A stretch of DNA of 64,000 nt from assembly GCF_003122365.1 (NCBI RefSeq), contig NZ_CP029254.1, positions 5,768,001-5,832,000 of the forward strand, read 5' to 3'. The notes under the pieces were generated by a model. It ran no database searches. It saw nothing but the letters and a program-made list of their open reading frames with translations, and had not been told where the DNA came from. Shown here one piece after another: positions 17,393 through 25,666 of this stretch; positions within the stretch are counted from its first letter, which is position 1, and the number at the start of each line of letters is the position of its first letter. The position numbers and the translations under genes were made by a program. Source of the stretch: Streptomyces spongiicola (GTDB lineage Bacteria > Actinomycetota > Actinomycetes > Streptomycetales > Streptomycetaceae).

Positions 17393-18574
17393 ATGGACGC
17401 CTTCACTTCTGTTTCCGGGCCGGCCACGCGCGGGTCGGCGCGGCTGGTCTCCTGGCGCTGGGCGACGCCGGAGGCTCAGGCCGTCCTCGCTACGCGCGAC
17501 CTTGCTTCGATCCTGAAGTACTACCGGCACGTCCACGGCACCAGCCAGTTGGAGACCGGTGAGCTCCTGGGCTATGACAAGACCTACATCTCGGCCCTGG
17601 AACTGGGCAAACGGCATCTGAGCGATGTCGGGAGCTTGCGTCACGTCGCCGAGCGACTCGCTTTGCCCGCGCATGTCCTGGGCGTCACCGATCCGGCCGA
17701 CACCGACCACCGGGCGATGATCCAGTTCGGCACCTCCACCGTGCGGCTCGCCGAAGTCGCCCGCCAGTGCGGGCGAGCGGCCGAGACCGTCGCCGAACTG
17801 TGGCCGCTTGTGGCTCGCTTGGAAGCCCGCGCCCGGGACGGGAGCACCGAACGAGATGTCCTTCGGCTCCTTGCGCACGCCCGGCTGAGTCTCGGGACGG
17901 CTCTGGGAAACGTGCTGCCCGAGGAACGGCTGGCCACCGCCGCGCACTGGACCGCCAAGAGCCGGGACGTGGTGCGCGCCTTCGATGACCGGGCTTTGAC
18001 TACCACCGCTCTGCGCATGCACGGCAACGAGCTGCGCAAGGCCGGCCTGCTCGGTGCGGCCGTCGACCGGCTCAACCAGGCCGCGGTCACCGCACCCGGC
18101 ACCGAGCAGCGAGCCGCGGTGCTGCCGCTCTTGGCCCGTGCTGCCGGTGCCCTCGGCAACGCGGTGCTGTTCGACCAAGCCGCCCGTGAGGCCCACCAGC
18201 TCCTTGACACGGTCGAGCACACCAGCCTCGTCAACCCCAGTGCTCTCTACGAAATCCATCTTCGGGGCCTTATCTCCACCGGCCGCATCCGCGATGCGAT
18301 ACGGCATACCGAGGCGGCTCCGCCCGCCCCGACCATCGCGGTCGCACCTCGGTGGCGTGTCATCGAACTCATCACCACGGGCCGCGTCCGCCTTCTCGCC
18401 GGCGACAGCCACGGTGCTACCCAGCTCCTGGCCGCGGCTGTACGGGAAGCACAGGCCCAGCGCCTTCCGCACCAGCTCCAGCGCGTCCAGCGCACCACTG
18501 TTGGCAGGCTCCCCGATATCCATGACGCCGCCACCCGTGCCCTGGCCCAGCTCCGCACGGAGATCGCCGCATAG
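17393..18574 (+). CDS. XRE-family regulator with TPR-type C-terminus
   Basis: 393 aa. HTH_XRE at residues 38-95: LASILKYYRHVHGTSQLETGELLGYDKTYISALELGKRHLSDV; then a helical, TPR-like ligand-binding region (GRAAETVAELWPLVARLEARA ... LARAAGALGNAVLFDQAAREAHQLL). It starts 6 bp after the Nudix stop. The fold class is shared with the SCO-type regulators that sense small peptides or metabolites; ligand and targets unknown. Confidence 0.78.
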   Translation: MDAFTSVSGPATRGSARLVSWRWATPEAQAVLATRDLASILKYYRHVHGTSQLETGELLGYDKTYISALELGKRHLSDVGSLRHVAERLALPAHVLGVTDPADTDHRAMIQFGTSTVRLAEVARQCGRAAETVAELWPLVARLEARARDGSTERDVLRLLAHARLSLGTALGNVLPEERLATAAHWTAKSRDVVRAFDDRALTTTALRMHGNELRKAGLLGAAVDRLNQAAVTAPGTEQRAAVLPLLARAAGALGNAVLFDQAAREAHQLLDTVEHTSLVNPSALYEIHLRGLISTGRIRDAIRHTEAAPPAPTIAVAPRWRVIELITTGRVRLLAGDSHGATQLLAAAVREAQAQRLPHQLQRVQRTTVGRLPDIHDAATRALAQLRTEIAA

Positions 18575-18746
18575 CCGAGGGCAGGTGCCATGCGACGGGG
18601 ACACAGCCAGGTGTCCTGTTCCCACCGGGCATCTCCTCTCTGAGTCGGCGCTTCAAAACGGCCTGCCACCAGCGCAGTTGGACGCTGAGCGGCCGGTGCA
18701 GTGCCATGAGTCTGGAGCCGCGTCGGCTTCGAGGGCATCGCTGTGG

Positions 18747-18768
18747 CGATATCGCTGCAGCGATATCG
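18747..18768. promoter_or_regulatory. 22-bp perfect palindrome upstream of regulator/HAD operon
   Basis: Two CGATATCG boxes flank CTGCAG, giving a perfect 22-bp palindrome about 60 bp upstream of the next regulator start. The box CGATATCG is itself palindromic and is repeated 14 bp apart, as for a dimer- or tetramer-binding operator. It most likely binds the adjacent XRE-type regulator (autoregulation); this is inferred. Confidence 0.6.
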
Positions 18769-18829
18769 ATCTCCACCTAGCCTGGTTCTCACGGCTGGGG
18801 CGAGCTGGATCGCGAGAAGGAGAGCCGAG

Positions 18830-20335
18830 GTGACCATGCCAGGGGGACCAGGGCGCACGTGCGTGCGGTGCGGACTGCCGATCAGCCGGTACAACCCGGA
18901 TACCCGCTGTTCCACCTGCGCCCGGACCGATGCGACACCGACGATCCCGGACCGGGCCTGGCGCGACGAGGAAGTGCACAGGGCCCTTGCTGCCTGGGAT
19001 TTCGGAACGGTTGTACGTCTGGTCCGCCGCCGCTCCGGGCTTTCGCAGAAGGCCGTACGGGAGCTGACCGGACTCACTCAGGGCTTCATCTCGGACCTGG
19101 AGCGCGGCCTCAAACAGGTCAACGGCCGCGAGACGATCATCGACCTCCTGACCGGACTGGGGCTTCCCGCCGACCTTCGCCCGCTCCTCCTCGCCCCTTT
19201 CGCGCAGGCCGAATCGCAGCGACTTGTCGAGGTCATCGACCCGGCTCTGCCATGGACGGCGGCTCGTATGGTGACGTCACTGGAAGCAGCAGTCGGAGGA
19301 GCCATGACCGGATTGAACCGTCGCAGCGTGATTGCCCTGGGCGGGGCCGGCCTCACGCAGTACATCCTGCAAGCAGCCGTCGCCCCTCCCGAGGCCGTCG
19401 CCTCCACCGCCCGAAACGGAATCAGCGTCTCCGACCAGCTCCTCACCAGCCTGCAATCCACCACCGACGCTCTGCGCCAAGCCGACGCCAGCCATGGCAG
19501 CGGTAACCTTGCCCGAGCCGCCACAGCGCACCTCAAGGTCCTCCTCCGGTTCCTGAAAGAAGGGGACTTCAGCGAGGCGACCGGGAAGCGCCTCGCAGCG
19601 GTGACTGCGGACACCGCCATCCAGACCGGCTGGTACCACTTCGACAGCGGCGCCCACACCGTCGCCCACAACCTCCTGGTGGGAGCCCTCCGCGCCGCTC
19701 ATGCCAGCGGCGACAGCAGGCTCCGGGCTGGGGCGCTGTCCTTCATCGCCATCCACGGCTACTCCGCCGGCGACCCCCGCGACGCGGTCACCGCCGCGCG
19801 CACCGCCCGCCAGGTGATTGCCGACCAGGACGCGCCCGCCCTGCACGCGATGCTCCTCACCCGTCAGGCCCGCGGGCACGCCCGTCTACGCGAGGACCGC
19901 CAGGCTCGCACTGCCCTGGAAGAAGCACAGGCACTGTGCGCCCGCGGACGCGGAGAGGACGACCCTCACTGGCTCTACTGGATCAACCCCGGCGAGATCA
20001 TGGGCCAGACCGGCAGCTGCTTGCTCGACCTCGGCCGCTCCGACCAGGCCGCCCAGGCGTTCGCCGACGCCCGCAATGCCTTCAGCCCGGACGAGATCCG
20101 CACCCGTGCCCAGTTCCTCTCCCGCGCCGCCACCGCCCAGATGCGCGCTGGCGACGTCGACGCCGGATCTGCCACCGGACACGAAGTCCTCGCTCTCGTC
20201 TCCGGAGTCCGCTCCGCACGCTTGGACGACAACCTGGACACGATGCTCGCCGAAGCCCGCCGCTACTCCTCGGCGGCTCCCGCCCAGGAGCTCTTGGAAC
20301 GCGGTCAGGCCGTCATGGAAGAACGCGCCGCATGA
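18830..20335 (+). CDS. XRE/TPR regulator with N-terminal zinc ribbon
   Basis: 501 aa from GTG 18830 (AAGGAG, 7 nt spacing); ATG 18836 is an equally in-frame alternative. An N-terminal zinc-ribbon-like CVRCGLP...CSTC (C-x2-C, C-x2-C) is followed by HTH_XRE (FGTVVRLVRRRSGLSQKAVRELTGLTQGFISDLERG). A stretch NRRSVIALGGAGLTQYILQAA looks Tat-like, as in related regulators. The remainder is TPR repeats (RAATAHLKVLLRFL ... QARTALEEAQALCARG ... GSCLLDLGRSDQAAQAF). A 22-bp palindrome precedes it; its stop overlaps the HAD gene start. Confidence 0.78.
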   Translation: MTMPGGPGRTCVRCGLPISRYNPDTRCSTCARTDATPTIPDRAWRDEEVHRALAAWDFGTVVRLVRRRSGLSQKAVRELTGLTQGFISDLERGLKQVNGRETIIDLLTGLGLPADLRPLLLAPFAQAESQRLVEVIDPALPWTAARMVTSLEAAVGGAMTGLNRRSVIALGGAGLTQYILQAAVAPPEAVASTARNGISVSDQLLTSLQSTTDALRQADASHGSGNLARAATAHLKVLLRFLKEGDFSEATGKRLAAVTADTAIQTGWYHFDSGAHTVAHNLLVGALRAAHASGDSRLRAGALSFIAIHGYSAGDPRDAVTAARTARQVIADQDAPALHAMLLTRQARGHARLREDRQARTALEEAQALCARGRGEDDPHWLYWINPGEIMGQTGSCLLDLGRSDQAAQAFADARNAFSPDEIRTRAQFLSRAATAQMRAGDVDAGSATGHEVLALVSGVRSARLDDNLDTMLAEARRYSSAAPAQELLERGQAVMEERAA

Positions 20336-21048
20336 AGCGCATGATCCTGGTCCTGTGGGATATCGACCGCACCCTCCTCTACACGGGTGACATCGACCGG
20401 CGCGTCTACAAGGAGACCTTCACCAGCGTCGTCGGCCGTCCCCCGGCAGCCCTGCCGGCCCGGGGAACCGGAGTCACCATGCCCCTGGCCGTCCGTGAAC
20501 TCCTGCGCGTCAACCAGGTACCCGAACAGGACGTGGAGACGTTCGCAGCCCGCATCGTCGACGAACTTCCCGAACGCCTCGCCGGCCACCGGGAGCTGCT
20601 GTTCAACGACGGGGTCATCATGCCGGGCGCCATGGACGCGCTCGCCGCGGTCCAGCAGGCAGAGCACCTGATCCCGACCGTCGTCACCGGAAACCTACGG
20701 GGTAGCGCCGAGACCAAGCTGTCCGCGCTGGGCCTCATCGGCTACCTCGACACCACCATCGGCGGCTACGCGTCCGACGACCCTCACCGCCCGGCTCTCG
20801 TACGCATCGCACAAAAGCGGGCAGCCGCGAAGCATGGAGGCCCGTTTAATCGCGACAACACAGTGATCGTGGGTGACTCCCTGGAAGACGTGCGCACCGG
20901 CCTGGAGGGGGGCGCCAGGGTGATCGCGGTGGCTTCGGGCACCACCCCCGAGCAGCAACTACGCGCTGCAGGTGCACAACACGTTCTGGCCGACCTCACC
21001 TCCACCACGACCCTGCTCCGCCTCATCGACCAGGACGAGGCTCTATAG
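20332..21048 (+). CDS. HAD-superfamily hydrolase
   Basis: 238 aa. Starts with ATGA overlap to the regulator stop. Motif I is LWDIDRTLLYTG (nucleophile Asp at residue 10, acid/base Asp at 12), motif II VVTGN, a conserved Lys in AETKLSALGL, and motif IV IVGDSLEDV. A C1-type cap lies between motifs I and II. Likely a phosphatase acting on a small phosphorylated metabolite; co-expressed with the upstream regulator. Confidence 0.82.
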   Translation: MKRMILVLWDIDRTLLYTGDIDRRVYKETFTSVVGRPPAALPARGTGVTMPLAVRELLRVNQVPEQDVETFAARIVDELPERLAGHRELLFNDGVIMPGAMDALAAVQQAEHLIPTVVTGNLRGSAETKLSALGLIGYLDTTIGGYASDDPHRPALVRIAQKRAAAKHGGPFNRDNTVIVGDSLEDVRTGLEGGARVIAVASGTTPEQQLRAAGAQHVLADLTSTTTLLRLIDQDEAL

Positions 21049-21975
21049 GTCTCATCTGACCGGGGTGGTTCCCTGCGGACCGTGTTGTCGCGCCAGTCGA
21101 GCCACGGTCCTTCCTTCGTGACCGGCCAGCCATTGGTGAGGCAAGCAGCACGCTTCCTCATCGCTGTGACCGGCACACGCGTCCACACAGGGGAAACTCG
21201 CTGCGGCGTTGAGGAGCTCGCGAGCAGTGATGTCGCGCCGCCGGGAACACCGAGTATTCCGGGGGCCAAGTAGAGCGCAGCCGCTTCGGTTTCGCACATT
21301 CTGGCTTTTCGGACGGTCTGTTCAGGCAGAAGGATTTGCCGGGGGATCACGATCGTCTGGCGGACCCGGTCGAGGCGCAGTCCCCGTCGGGAGCGCTGCG
21401 CGGCAGGCGGTTAACGGAATTGAACCGGGGTCTTCGTAGTACGCCGAGCCCGGCTTGACGCCCCGTGTCCAGCACGGGAAGTGCTTGTTCTTGTAACCGA
21501 AGCGGGCTTCGTGGGCGGCCTGGCAGACAGTCATAGCTGGTGATGTCGTGCACGGACATCCGTCTGGCTCGGCCGAAAGCGAGGGCGGCCTCCGCGTGCT
21601 CGAAGAACACCCGGGAGGGTTTCCAGCCGAGCCGGAAGTGACATTCGCCCACGGCAGACAGCTCCTCACTGCCCGGCGCTGGTGAAGCTGGCAGTATCCC
21701 AACGCGGTGCTTGATTGTGCTGATTCGCCGACGGCAGACACATTGAGGGCGCATTTGACTGGAATGACGCGTCGAAGCAAGCAAACCTAGAACAGTCCGC
21801 AGTAGCGCGACTACGCGCCGCTTTCACGCGTGTGCGTCAGGGGGGGCGAGGGCATCGAGCCGGGCGCAACATAGCCGACGATCGCCGGTTAGCCAAACCG
21901 GCGTTTCTCCAGACCATTGAACTACCCGCTGATCTGCCGGGCGTGTTCCGTCGTTCCCGCAAGGAGTTCAAAAGT
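21049..21975. other. Gene-poor left edge of accessory island
   Basis: No convincing gene. Minus-strand frames between about 21780 and 21400 show protein-like but mutually frame-shifted pieces (FFEHAEAALAFGRARRMSVH in one, FGYKNKHFPCW in another), suggesting a decayed ORF. A tRNA-like remnant and a hairpin lie at 21850-21930. The region probably marks the junction between the chromosome and the integrase-bearing island. Confidence 0.4.
21883..21907 (+). terminator. Stem-loop with short T-run
   Basis: CGCCGGTT and AACCGGCG pair perfectly around a 5-nt loop and are followed on the plus strand by TTTCT. It can be read as a weak intrinsic terminator ahead of the excisionase/integrase genes, or as the anticodon arm of a degenerate tRNA on the minus strand. 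Confidence 0.4.
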
Positions 21976-22086
21976 ATGTCGGTCGAAGTCATGGAAGAAG
22001 AGTGGCTGTATTCCGAGGAGCAGGTTCGAGCTCTGCTTGCCCTGACAGGGTTGACTGACCGCGCCTTACACCGGCCGACGTTCTGA
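21976..22086 (+). CDS. Small hypothetical protein (36 aa) upstream of excisionase
   Basis: 36 aa from ATG 21976, with AAGGAG 9 nt upstream. Sequence includes EEEWLYSEEQVRALLALTGL, acidic then helical. No family recognised; small acidic ORFs in this position occur ahead of xis-int in actinobacterial integrative elements. Ends 53 bp before the excisionase. Confidence 0.4.
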   Translation: MSVEVMEEEWLYSEEQVRALLALTGLTDRALHRPTF

Positions 22087-22139
22087 TAGCCGTCTCGCCG
22101 GATGCCCAGCCCTTCCCCCAGTACTTCGAGGCCCCCGCT

Positions 22140-22346
22140 ATGCCCGCACGCCTGCTGTCCATACCCACCGTCGCCGCTGCCCTGGACGTCGACCGTCGGA
22201 CCGTCTATCGCTTCATCGCAGCCGGCGACCTGCCTGTCGTCGACCTCCGCACCGGGCCAGGCCGCTCCCGTGTGCGGGTCCCAGCGGCCAGCTTGGACGA
22301 GTTCCTCAGCCGTCGCGCCGTTGTCATGCCGACGACACGCCGCTGA
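22140..22346 (+). CDS. xis: Excisionase-type MerR/AlpA HTH protein
   Basis: 68 aa. Winged-helix excisionase family: LSIPTVAAALDVDRRTVYRFI, then AAGDLPVVDLRTGPGRSRVRV with the wing, and ASLDEFLSRR. It lies 41 bp upstream of the integrase and faces the same way, the standard xis-int order of Streptomyces integrative elements. Directs excision versus integration by the neighbouring recombinase. Confidence 0.8.
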   Translation: MPARLLSIPTVAAALDVDRRTVYRFIAAGDLPVVDLRTGPGRSRVRVPAASLDEFLSRRAVVMPTTRR

Positions 22347-22387
22347 TCCCGATCACGGCAGCCCCGTAGTCGAGCAAGGAGTAGAAC

Positions 22388-23491
22388 CTGTACCTCCGCA
22401 AGTTGAAGTCCGGCAACTGGCAAGTAACCGTACGCAACCGGGCAGGAGGCCGGTACAGCGAGTCGTTCCCCCTCAAGGCGCAAGCCCGCGCCTGGGGCAC
22501 CGAGATGGAGACACAGTCCGCTCGCGGAGGCATGCGCGACCCACGCGCCGGCGAAATCACCTTCCGTGAGTGGCACGATCGCTGGTGGGATGCCCGCATC
22601 GTTGAGCCCCGCACCCTGCGCGGCGACGCCTCCACCATCAAAAACCACGTCATGCCCCACTGGGCGGACTGGGAGATGCGGGCCGTTACTCGCATGGACG
22701 TCCAGAGCTGGATCCGCTCCCTGGTGGAGAAGGGCGTGGGCGCCGCCGCAATCAAGCGGGCGTACAACCTGACCTCGTCCATCATGCGCGCGGCCGTGGA
22801 TGACGATGTGATCGCGTTGAGCCCGTGCCGCCGCATCGACCTGCCTCAGATCGCCGTCAAGCCGCCGCAGTGGTTTACGACCGACCAGGCGCAGAGCATC
22901 CTCGACGAGCTTGCCGCCCCCTGGAAGACGATGTGCCTACTGGGCGTCTATACAGGACTGCGATGGGGCGAACTTTCCGGCCTTCACCGTCACCGCATCG
23001 ACCAGCGTCGCTCGCGCCTCTTCGTGGTCGAGGTCAACACCAAGCGGGGCATCAAGGAGTATCCCAAGAGCTCCAGGAGCCGCCGGGAGGTCCCACTCCC
23101 GGCCCATGTCCTTGAAGCACTTGAACGTCACATATACCGGCTCGACCGGGACTCCGTGGTGTTCACCACCGTCACCAAGGGCCGGTCCGGACGGCTTCTC
23201 GACGACGGTAACTGGCGCCGACAGACCTGGTGGCCAGCCATCGAGGGAGCCCGCTACTTCGATGACGACGGCGAGCAGCAACTCGTCCCGCACTACCCGC
23301 CCCACTCCATGCGCCACACCTGCGCCTCATGGCTGGTCCAGAAAGGGGTCTCCCTCTACGAGGTCCAACACCTCCTTGGCCATGAGAGCTTCCAGACGAC
23401 CCAGCGCTACGCCCACCTGCAGCCGGATGCGCACAAGGCCGTCCTCGGGGCTTGGGAACGGATGGAAACCTCGCTCACGATCGCCGCATAA
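22388..23491 (+). CDS. int: Tyrosine site-specific integrase
   Basis: 367 aa if started at CTG 22388, which has AAGGAG 6 nt upstream and gives the expected N-terminus YLRKLKSGNWQVTVRN; TTG 22403 is the first listed alternative. Domains: N-terminal AP2-like arm-binding, SAM-like core-binding (TFREWHDRWWDARIVEP) and catalytic. Catalytic residues are visible: Arg in YTGLRWGELSGL, H-x-x-R in HSMRHTCASWLV, His in LLGHESFQ, Tyr in TTQRYAHL. Full length and apparently intact, so the element may once have been, or still be, mobile. Confidence 0.87.
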   Translation: MYLRKLKSGNWQVTVRNRAGGRYSESFPLKAQARAWGTEMETQSARGGMRDPRAGEITFREWHDRWWDARIVEPRTLRGDASTIKNHVMPHWADWEMRAVTRMDVQSWIRSLVEKGVGAAAIKRAYNLTSSIMRAAVDDDVIALSPCRRIDLPQIAVKPPQWFTTDQAQSILDELAAPWKTMCLLGVYTGLRWGELSGLHRHRIDQRRSRLFVVEVNTKRGIKEYPKSSRSRREVPLPAHVLEALERHIYRLDRDSVVFTTVTKGRSGRLLDDGNWRRQTWWPAIEGARYFDDDGEQQLVPHYPPHSMRHTCASWLVQKGVSLYEVQHLLGHESFQTTQRYAHLQPDAHKAVLGAWERMETSLTIAA

Positions 23492-23498
23492 ACGGTAC

Positions 23499-23531
23499 CT
23501 TCGCCCCTGTCCTGCTTGGACAGGGGCGAAG
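23499..23531 (+). terminator. Strong 14-bp hairpin terminator after integrase
   Basis: CTTCGCCCCTGTCC and GGACAGGGGCGAAG form a perfect 14-bp stem with loop TGCTT, starting 8 bp after the integrase stop. No T-run, as is usual in Streptomyces. A 13-bp direct repeat CGCTCACGATCGC lies on either side (23472-23484 and 23562-23574). Confidence 0.7.
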
Positions 23532-23826
23532 CCGGTTGCGAGCGGAACATGGACACGATCACGCTCACGATCGCGACTTCGAGTCGGGCGGCTCATCGTG
23601 GGGAGCACCCTGCGGCCGACAGCGCCGAACGGCCACGGATAGGCGTAGGCATCGACGTCGTCTCTATGCCCCGCACCCGCAACCGAGACGCGCCGCTCAG
23701 GCGCGGCAGCGAGCGACCCGGCCGAGCGGGAGAGCAGGGGCCGAAGGCGACGTTCGTCTCCCGCGGAGTCATCTATGCTCGCGCCCAGTCGGTATGACCA
23801 GTTCGCTTCAGGGGGCAGAGAGCCGC
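23532..23826. other. Spacer with no supported gene
   Basis: Contains the second copy of the CGCTCACGATCGC repeat and otherwise only overlapping Arg/Ala-rich frames without ribosome sites. It could hold the attachment site of the integrase, which I cannot locate. Confidence 0.3.
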
Positions 23827-24543
23827 ATGGCCGATGAGATCAAGTACGAGTACAAGGCCGTGCAGACCGTTCGGGGCACCGACGGTTTGGTGATCTCGAA
23901 GATGCAGAAGGACGGATGGGAGCTCGTGGAACAGCTCCCAGGCAGACTTCGCACCACCCTCAACTTTCGTCGGCCGAAGAGGCCACTGCCTTGGCGTCTG
24001 ATCGGGGCGGGGGCCGCCGCCCTCGTGGTCTTGGCCGCCATCGTCGGCACAGGCGTTGCACTTGGCGACGGCGACGAGGAGAAGGGCGCGTCAGCCAGTT
24101 CGCCGGCCGCCAGTGAGAAGTCTTCCGCTACGCCGCCCGCAGACGCCCCGACCACCGCTGAGGTGATCACGGCGCAGAACAGCCCCGAGTTCGCGACGTT
24201 GTTGAAGGCGGATCCGTGTGGCGGAGCGAACGTGAACTTCGCCACCAAGCACGCGGGGCAAACGGTCGCCTTCGACGGGTCAATCAGGCACATGGCGGCC
24301 CACGCGGATGACCGGACCCGCTACGACTTCCTTCTCGGCCCGGGCGACAAGGGGCCGCAGACGACGGACGGCCCGAACTTCAAGTATGAGGACGTCAACA
24401 CCGGCAATCTGCACCTGACCGGCAAGCAGGTCCCTGCCACTGTTGCCGTTGGCGACAAGTTCCGCTTCGTCGCCGAGGTGATCGAGTTCAACACGGTCCA
24501 GTGTGTCTTCCGCCTCGCCCCGGTCTCGACGGAGACCCGGTAG
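23827..24543 (+). CDS. DUF4839-domain membrane-anchored protein
   Basis: 238 aa from ATG 23827. N-terminal domain of about 50 residues (DEIKYEYKAVQTVRGTDGLV ... KMQKDGWELVEQ) resembles the DUF4177-type fold. One membrane span follows (LIGAGAAALVVLAAIVGTGVAL), then a Ser/Ala/Pro linker and an external DUF4839-like domain (AGQTVAFDGSIRHMAAH ... RTRYDFLLGPGD ... FKYEDVNTGNLHL). Function unknown; frequent cargo of actinobacterial integrative elements. Confidence 0.7.
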   Translation: MADEIKYEYKAVQTVRGTDGLVISKMQKDGWELVEQLPGRLRTTLNFRRPKRPLPWRLIGAGAAALVVLAAIVGTGVALGDGDEEKGASASSPAASEKSSATPPADAPTTAEVITAQNSPEFATLLKADPCGGANVNFATKHAGQTVAFDGSIRHMAAHADDRTRYDFLLGPGDKGPQTTDGPNFKYEDVNTGNLHLTGKQVPATVAVGDKFRFVAEVIEFNTVQCVFRLAPVSTETR

Positions 24544-24565
24544 CCTCGCTCCCACCGCCGGAGTC

Positions 24566-25140
24566 GTGACCCTGGACAGACGTCCGCTCGCCGAGGTCGG
24601 ACGCCGGGCCACCGCCCGCCGCATCGGACCGTCGAACAACACGCCGACACCCAGACCGAACTGACCGTCCGGGATGTCGTCGCCCTCGGACGCATTCCGC
24701 ACCGGTGCACCTGAACGCCCGCTACGGCTGGCGACGCGGAAGCCGTCACTGAGGCCCTCGCGCGCACCGACCGGGTCGACCAGTTATGGCACACCCTGTC
24801 CGGTGGCGAACGCCAGTGCACCCAGATAGCCGGCGCCCTCGCCCAGCAACCCCGAGAGCTCCTCCTGGACGAACCCACCAACCACTTCGACATTCAGCAC
24901 CAGCTTGACCTGCTGGACCTCGTTGCGAGCCTGTCGGCCACCAACGTGATCGCCCTGCACGACCTCAACCTCGCCGTGACGTACTGCGACCACCTGCTGG
25001 TCCTGCGCGACGGCCAGGCTGTTGCGAAAGGTACCCGACCGAGGTCCTAACGCCCGCCCTCATCGAGCAGGTCTACCGGGTTCGTGCTGAGGTCACCCAC
25101 GACCCCGGCCACCGCGCGATCCGCTTCCTGCGTCCCGCAG
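24566..25140 (+). pseudogene. Decayed FecE-type iron-siderophore ABC ATPase
   Basis: Pieces of one protein in changing frames: DRRPLAEVGRRATARRIG, then VEQHADTQTELTVRDVVALG, then LWHTLSGGERQCTQIAGALA with the ABC signature, LLLDEPTNHFDIQHQLDLLD (Walker B), VIALHDLNLAVTYCDHLLVL and VYRVRAEVTHDPGHRAIRFL. The Walker A region is missing (truncated at about 24566) and at least three frameshifts/stops interrupt it. It begins 22 bp after the DUF4839 stop, marking a rearrangement breakpoint. Confidence 0.8.
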
Positions 25141-25179
25141 CCCGCGAGGGATCACTCCGCAAGAGGAACACGACGAGCG

Positions 25180-25505
25180 ATGCCCCGACGGCAACCTGAA
25201 GAACGACGTTCCGCGCACGCCCCGGCGGCACCGGCACCCTTCCGCACCGTTGTCTGCCGGGACTGCTGCTGGGGAACCTCCAGCGTGCCCGAAGCCGATC
25301 ACGACTGGCAGATCGCGTGCCTGGCCAACGCCCCCGTTCGCGTCTCGGACTGCCTCGACGTGTGCGAATAAGCCAACGTGATCGTCGTCCAGCCTCCGCC
25401 GCCGCACACGCCGCTGGCGCCCGCCCTGTTTGGCTCGGCCTCGGCAACGACCTCGACGCCACCGAGGACATCGCTGCCTGGGTCCAGGATGTCGGCCCCG
25501 GGTAG
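25180..25505 (+). pseudogene. Decayed (2Fe-2S) ferredoxin-like protein
   Basis: TVVCRDCCWGTSSVPEADHD and RVSDCLDVCE match the thioredoxin-fold (2Fe-2S) ferredoxin family that accompanies siderophore ABC genes in actinobacteria, with four of the cluster Cys in place. A TAA interrupts after DCLDVCE, then ANVIVVQP resumes and a frameshift leads to PVWLGLGNDLDATEDIAAWV. Nonfunctional remnant of the same iron-uptake locus as the preceding ATPase. Confidence 0.7.
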
Positions 25506-25666
25506 CGCCCCTGCCCCGACATCCTCGACCTATACGTCTTTACGCCGCCCCGGAGGGCGCGTTGAGCGTGGAAGCCGGACCGGTACCGACCTACAGAAGC
25601 CTGGCCTGGCGTGCCGCGCCGCGAAAGCGCTGTTGAGGATGCTCGGGCTGTTGAGGGCGCCCTTGC

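Noticed and set aside
16133..18625. Minus-strand ORF of 830 codons
   Set aside because: Its end is the first frame of the dioxygenase; the rest is antisense to the Nudix and XRE genes.
21400..21440. Minus-strand GGTTCAATTCC resembling a tRNA T-loop
   Set aside because: The T-stem fails after three pairs and no acceptor partner exists upstream.
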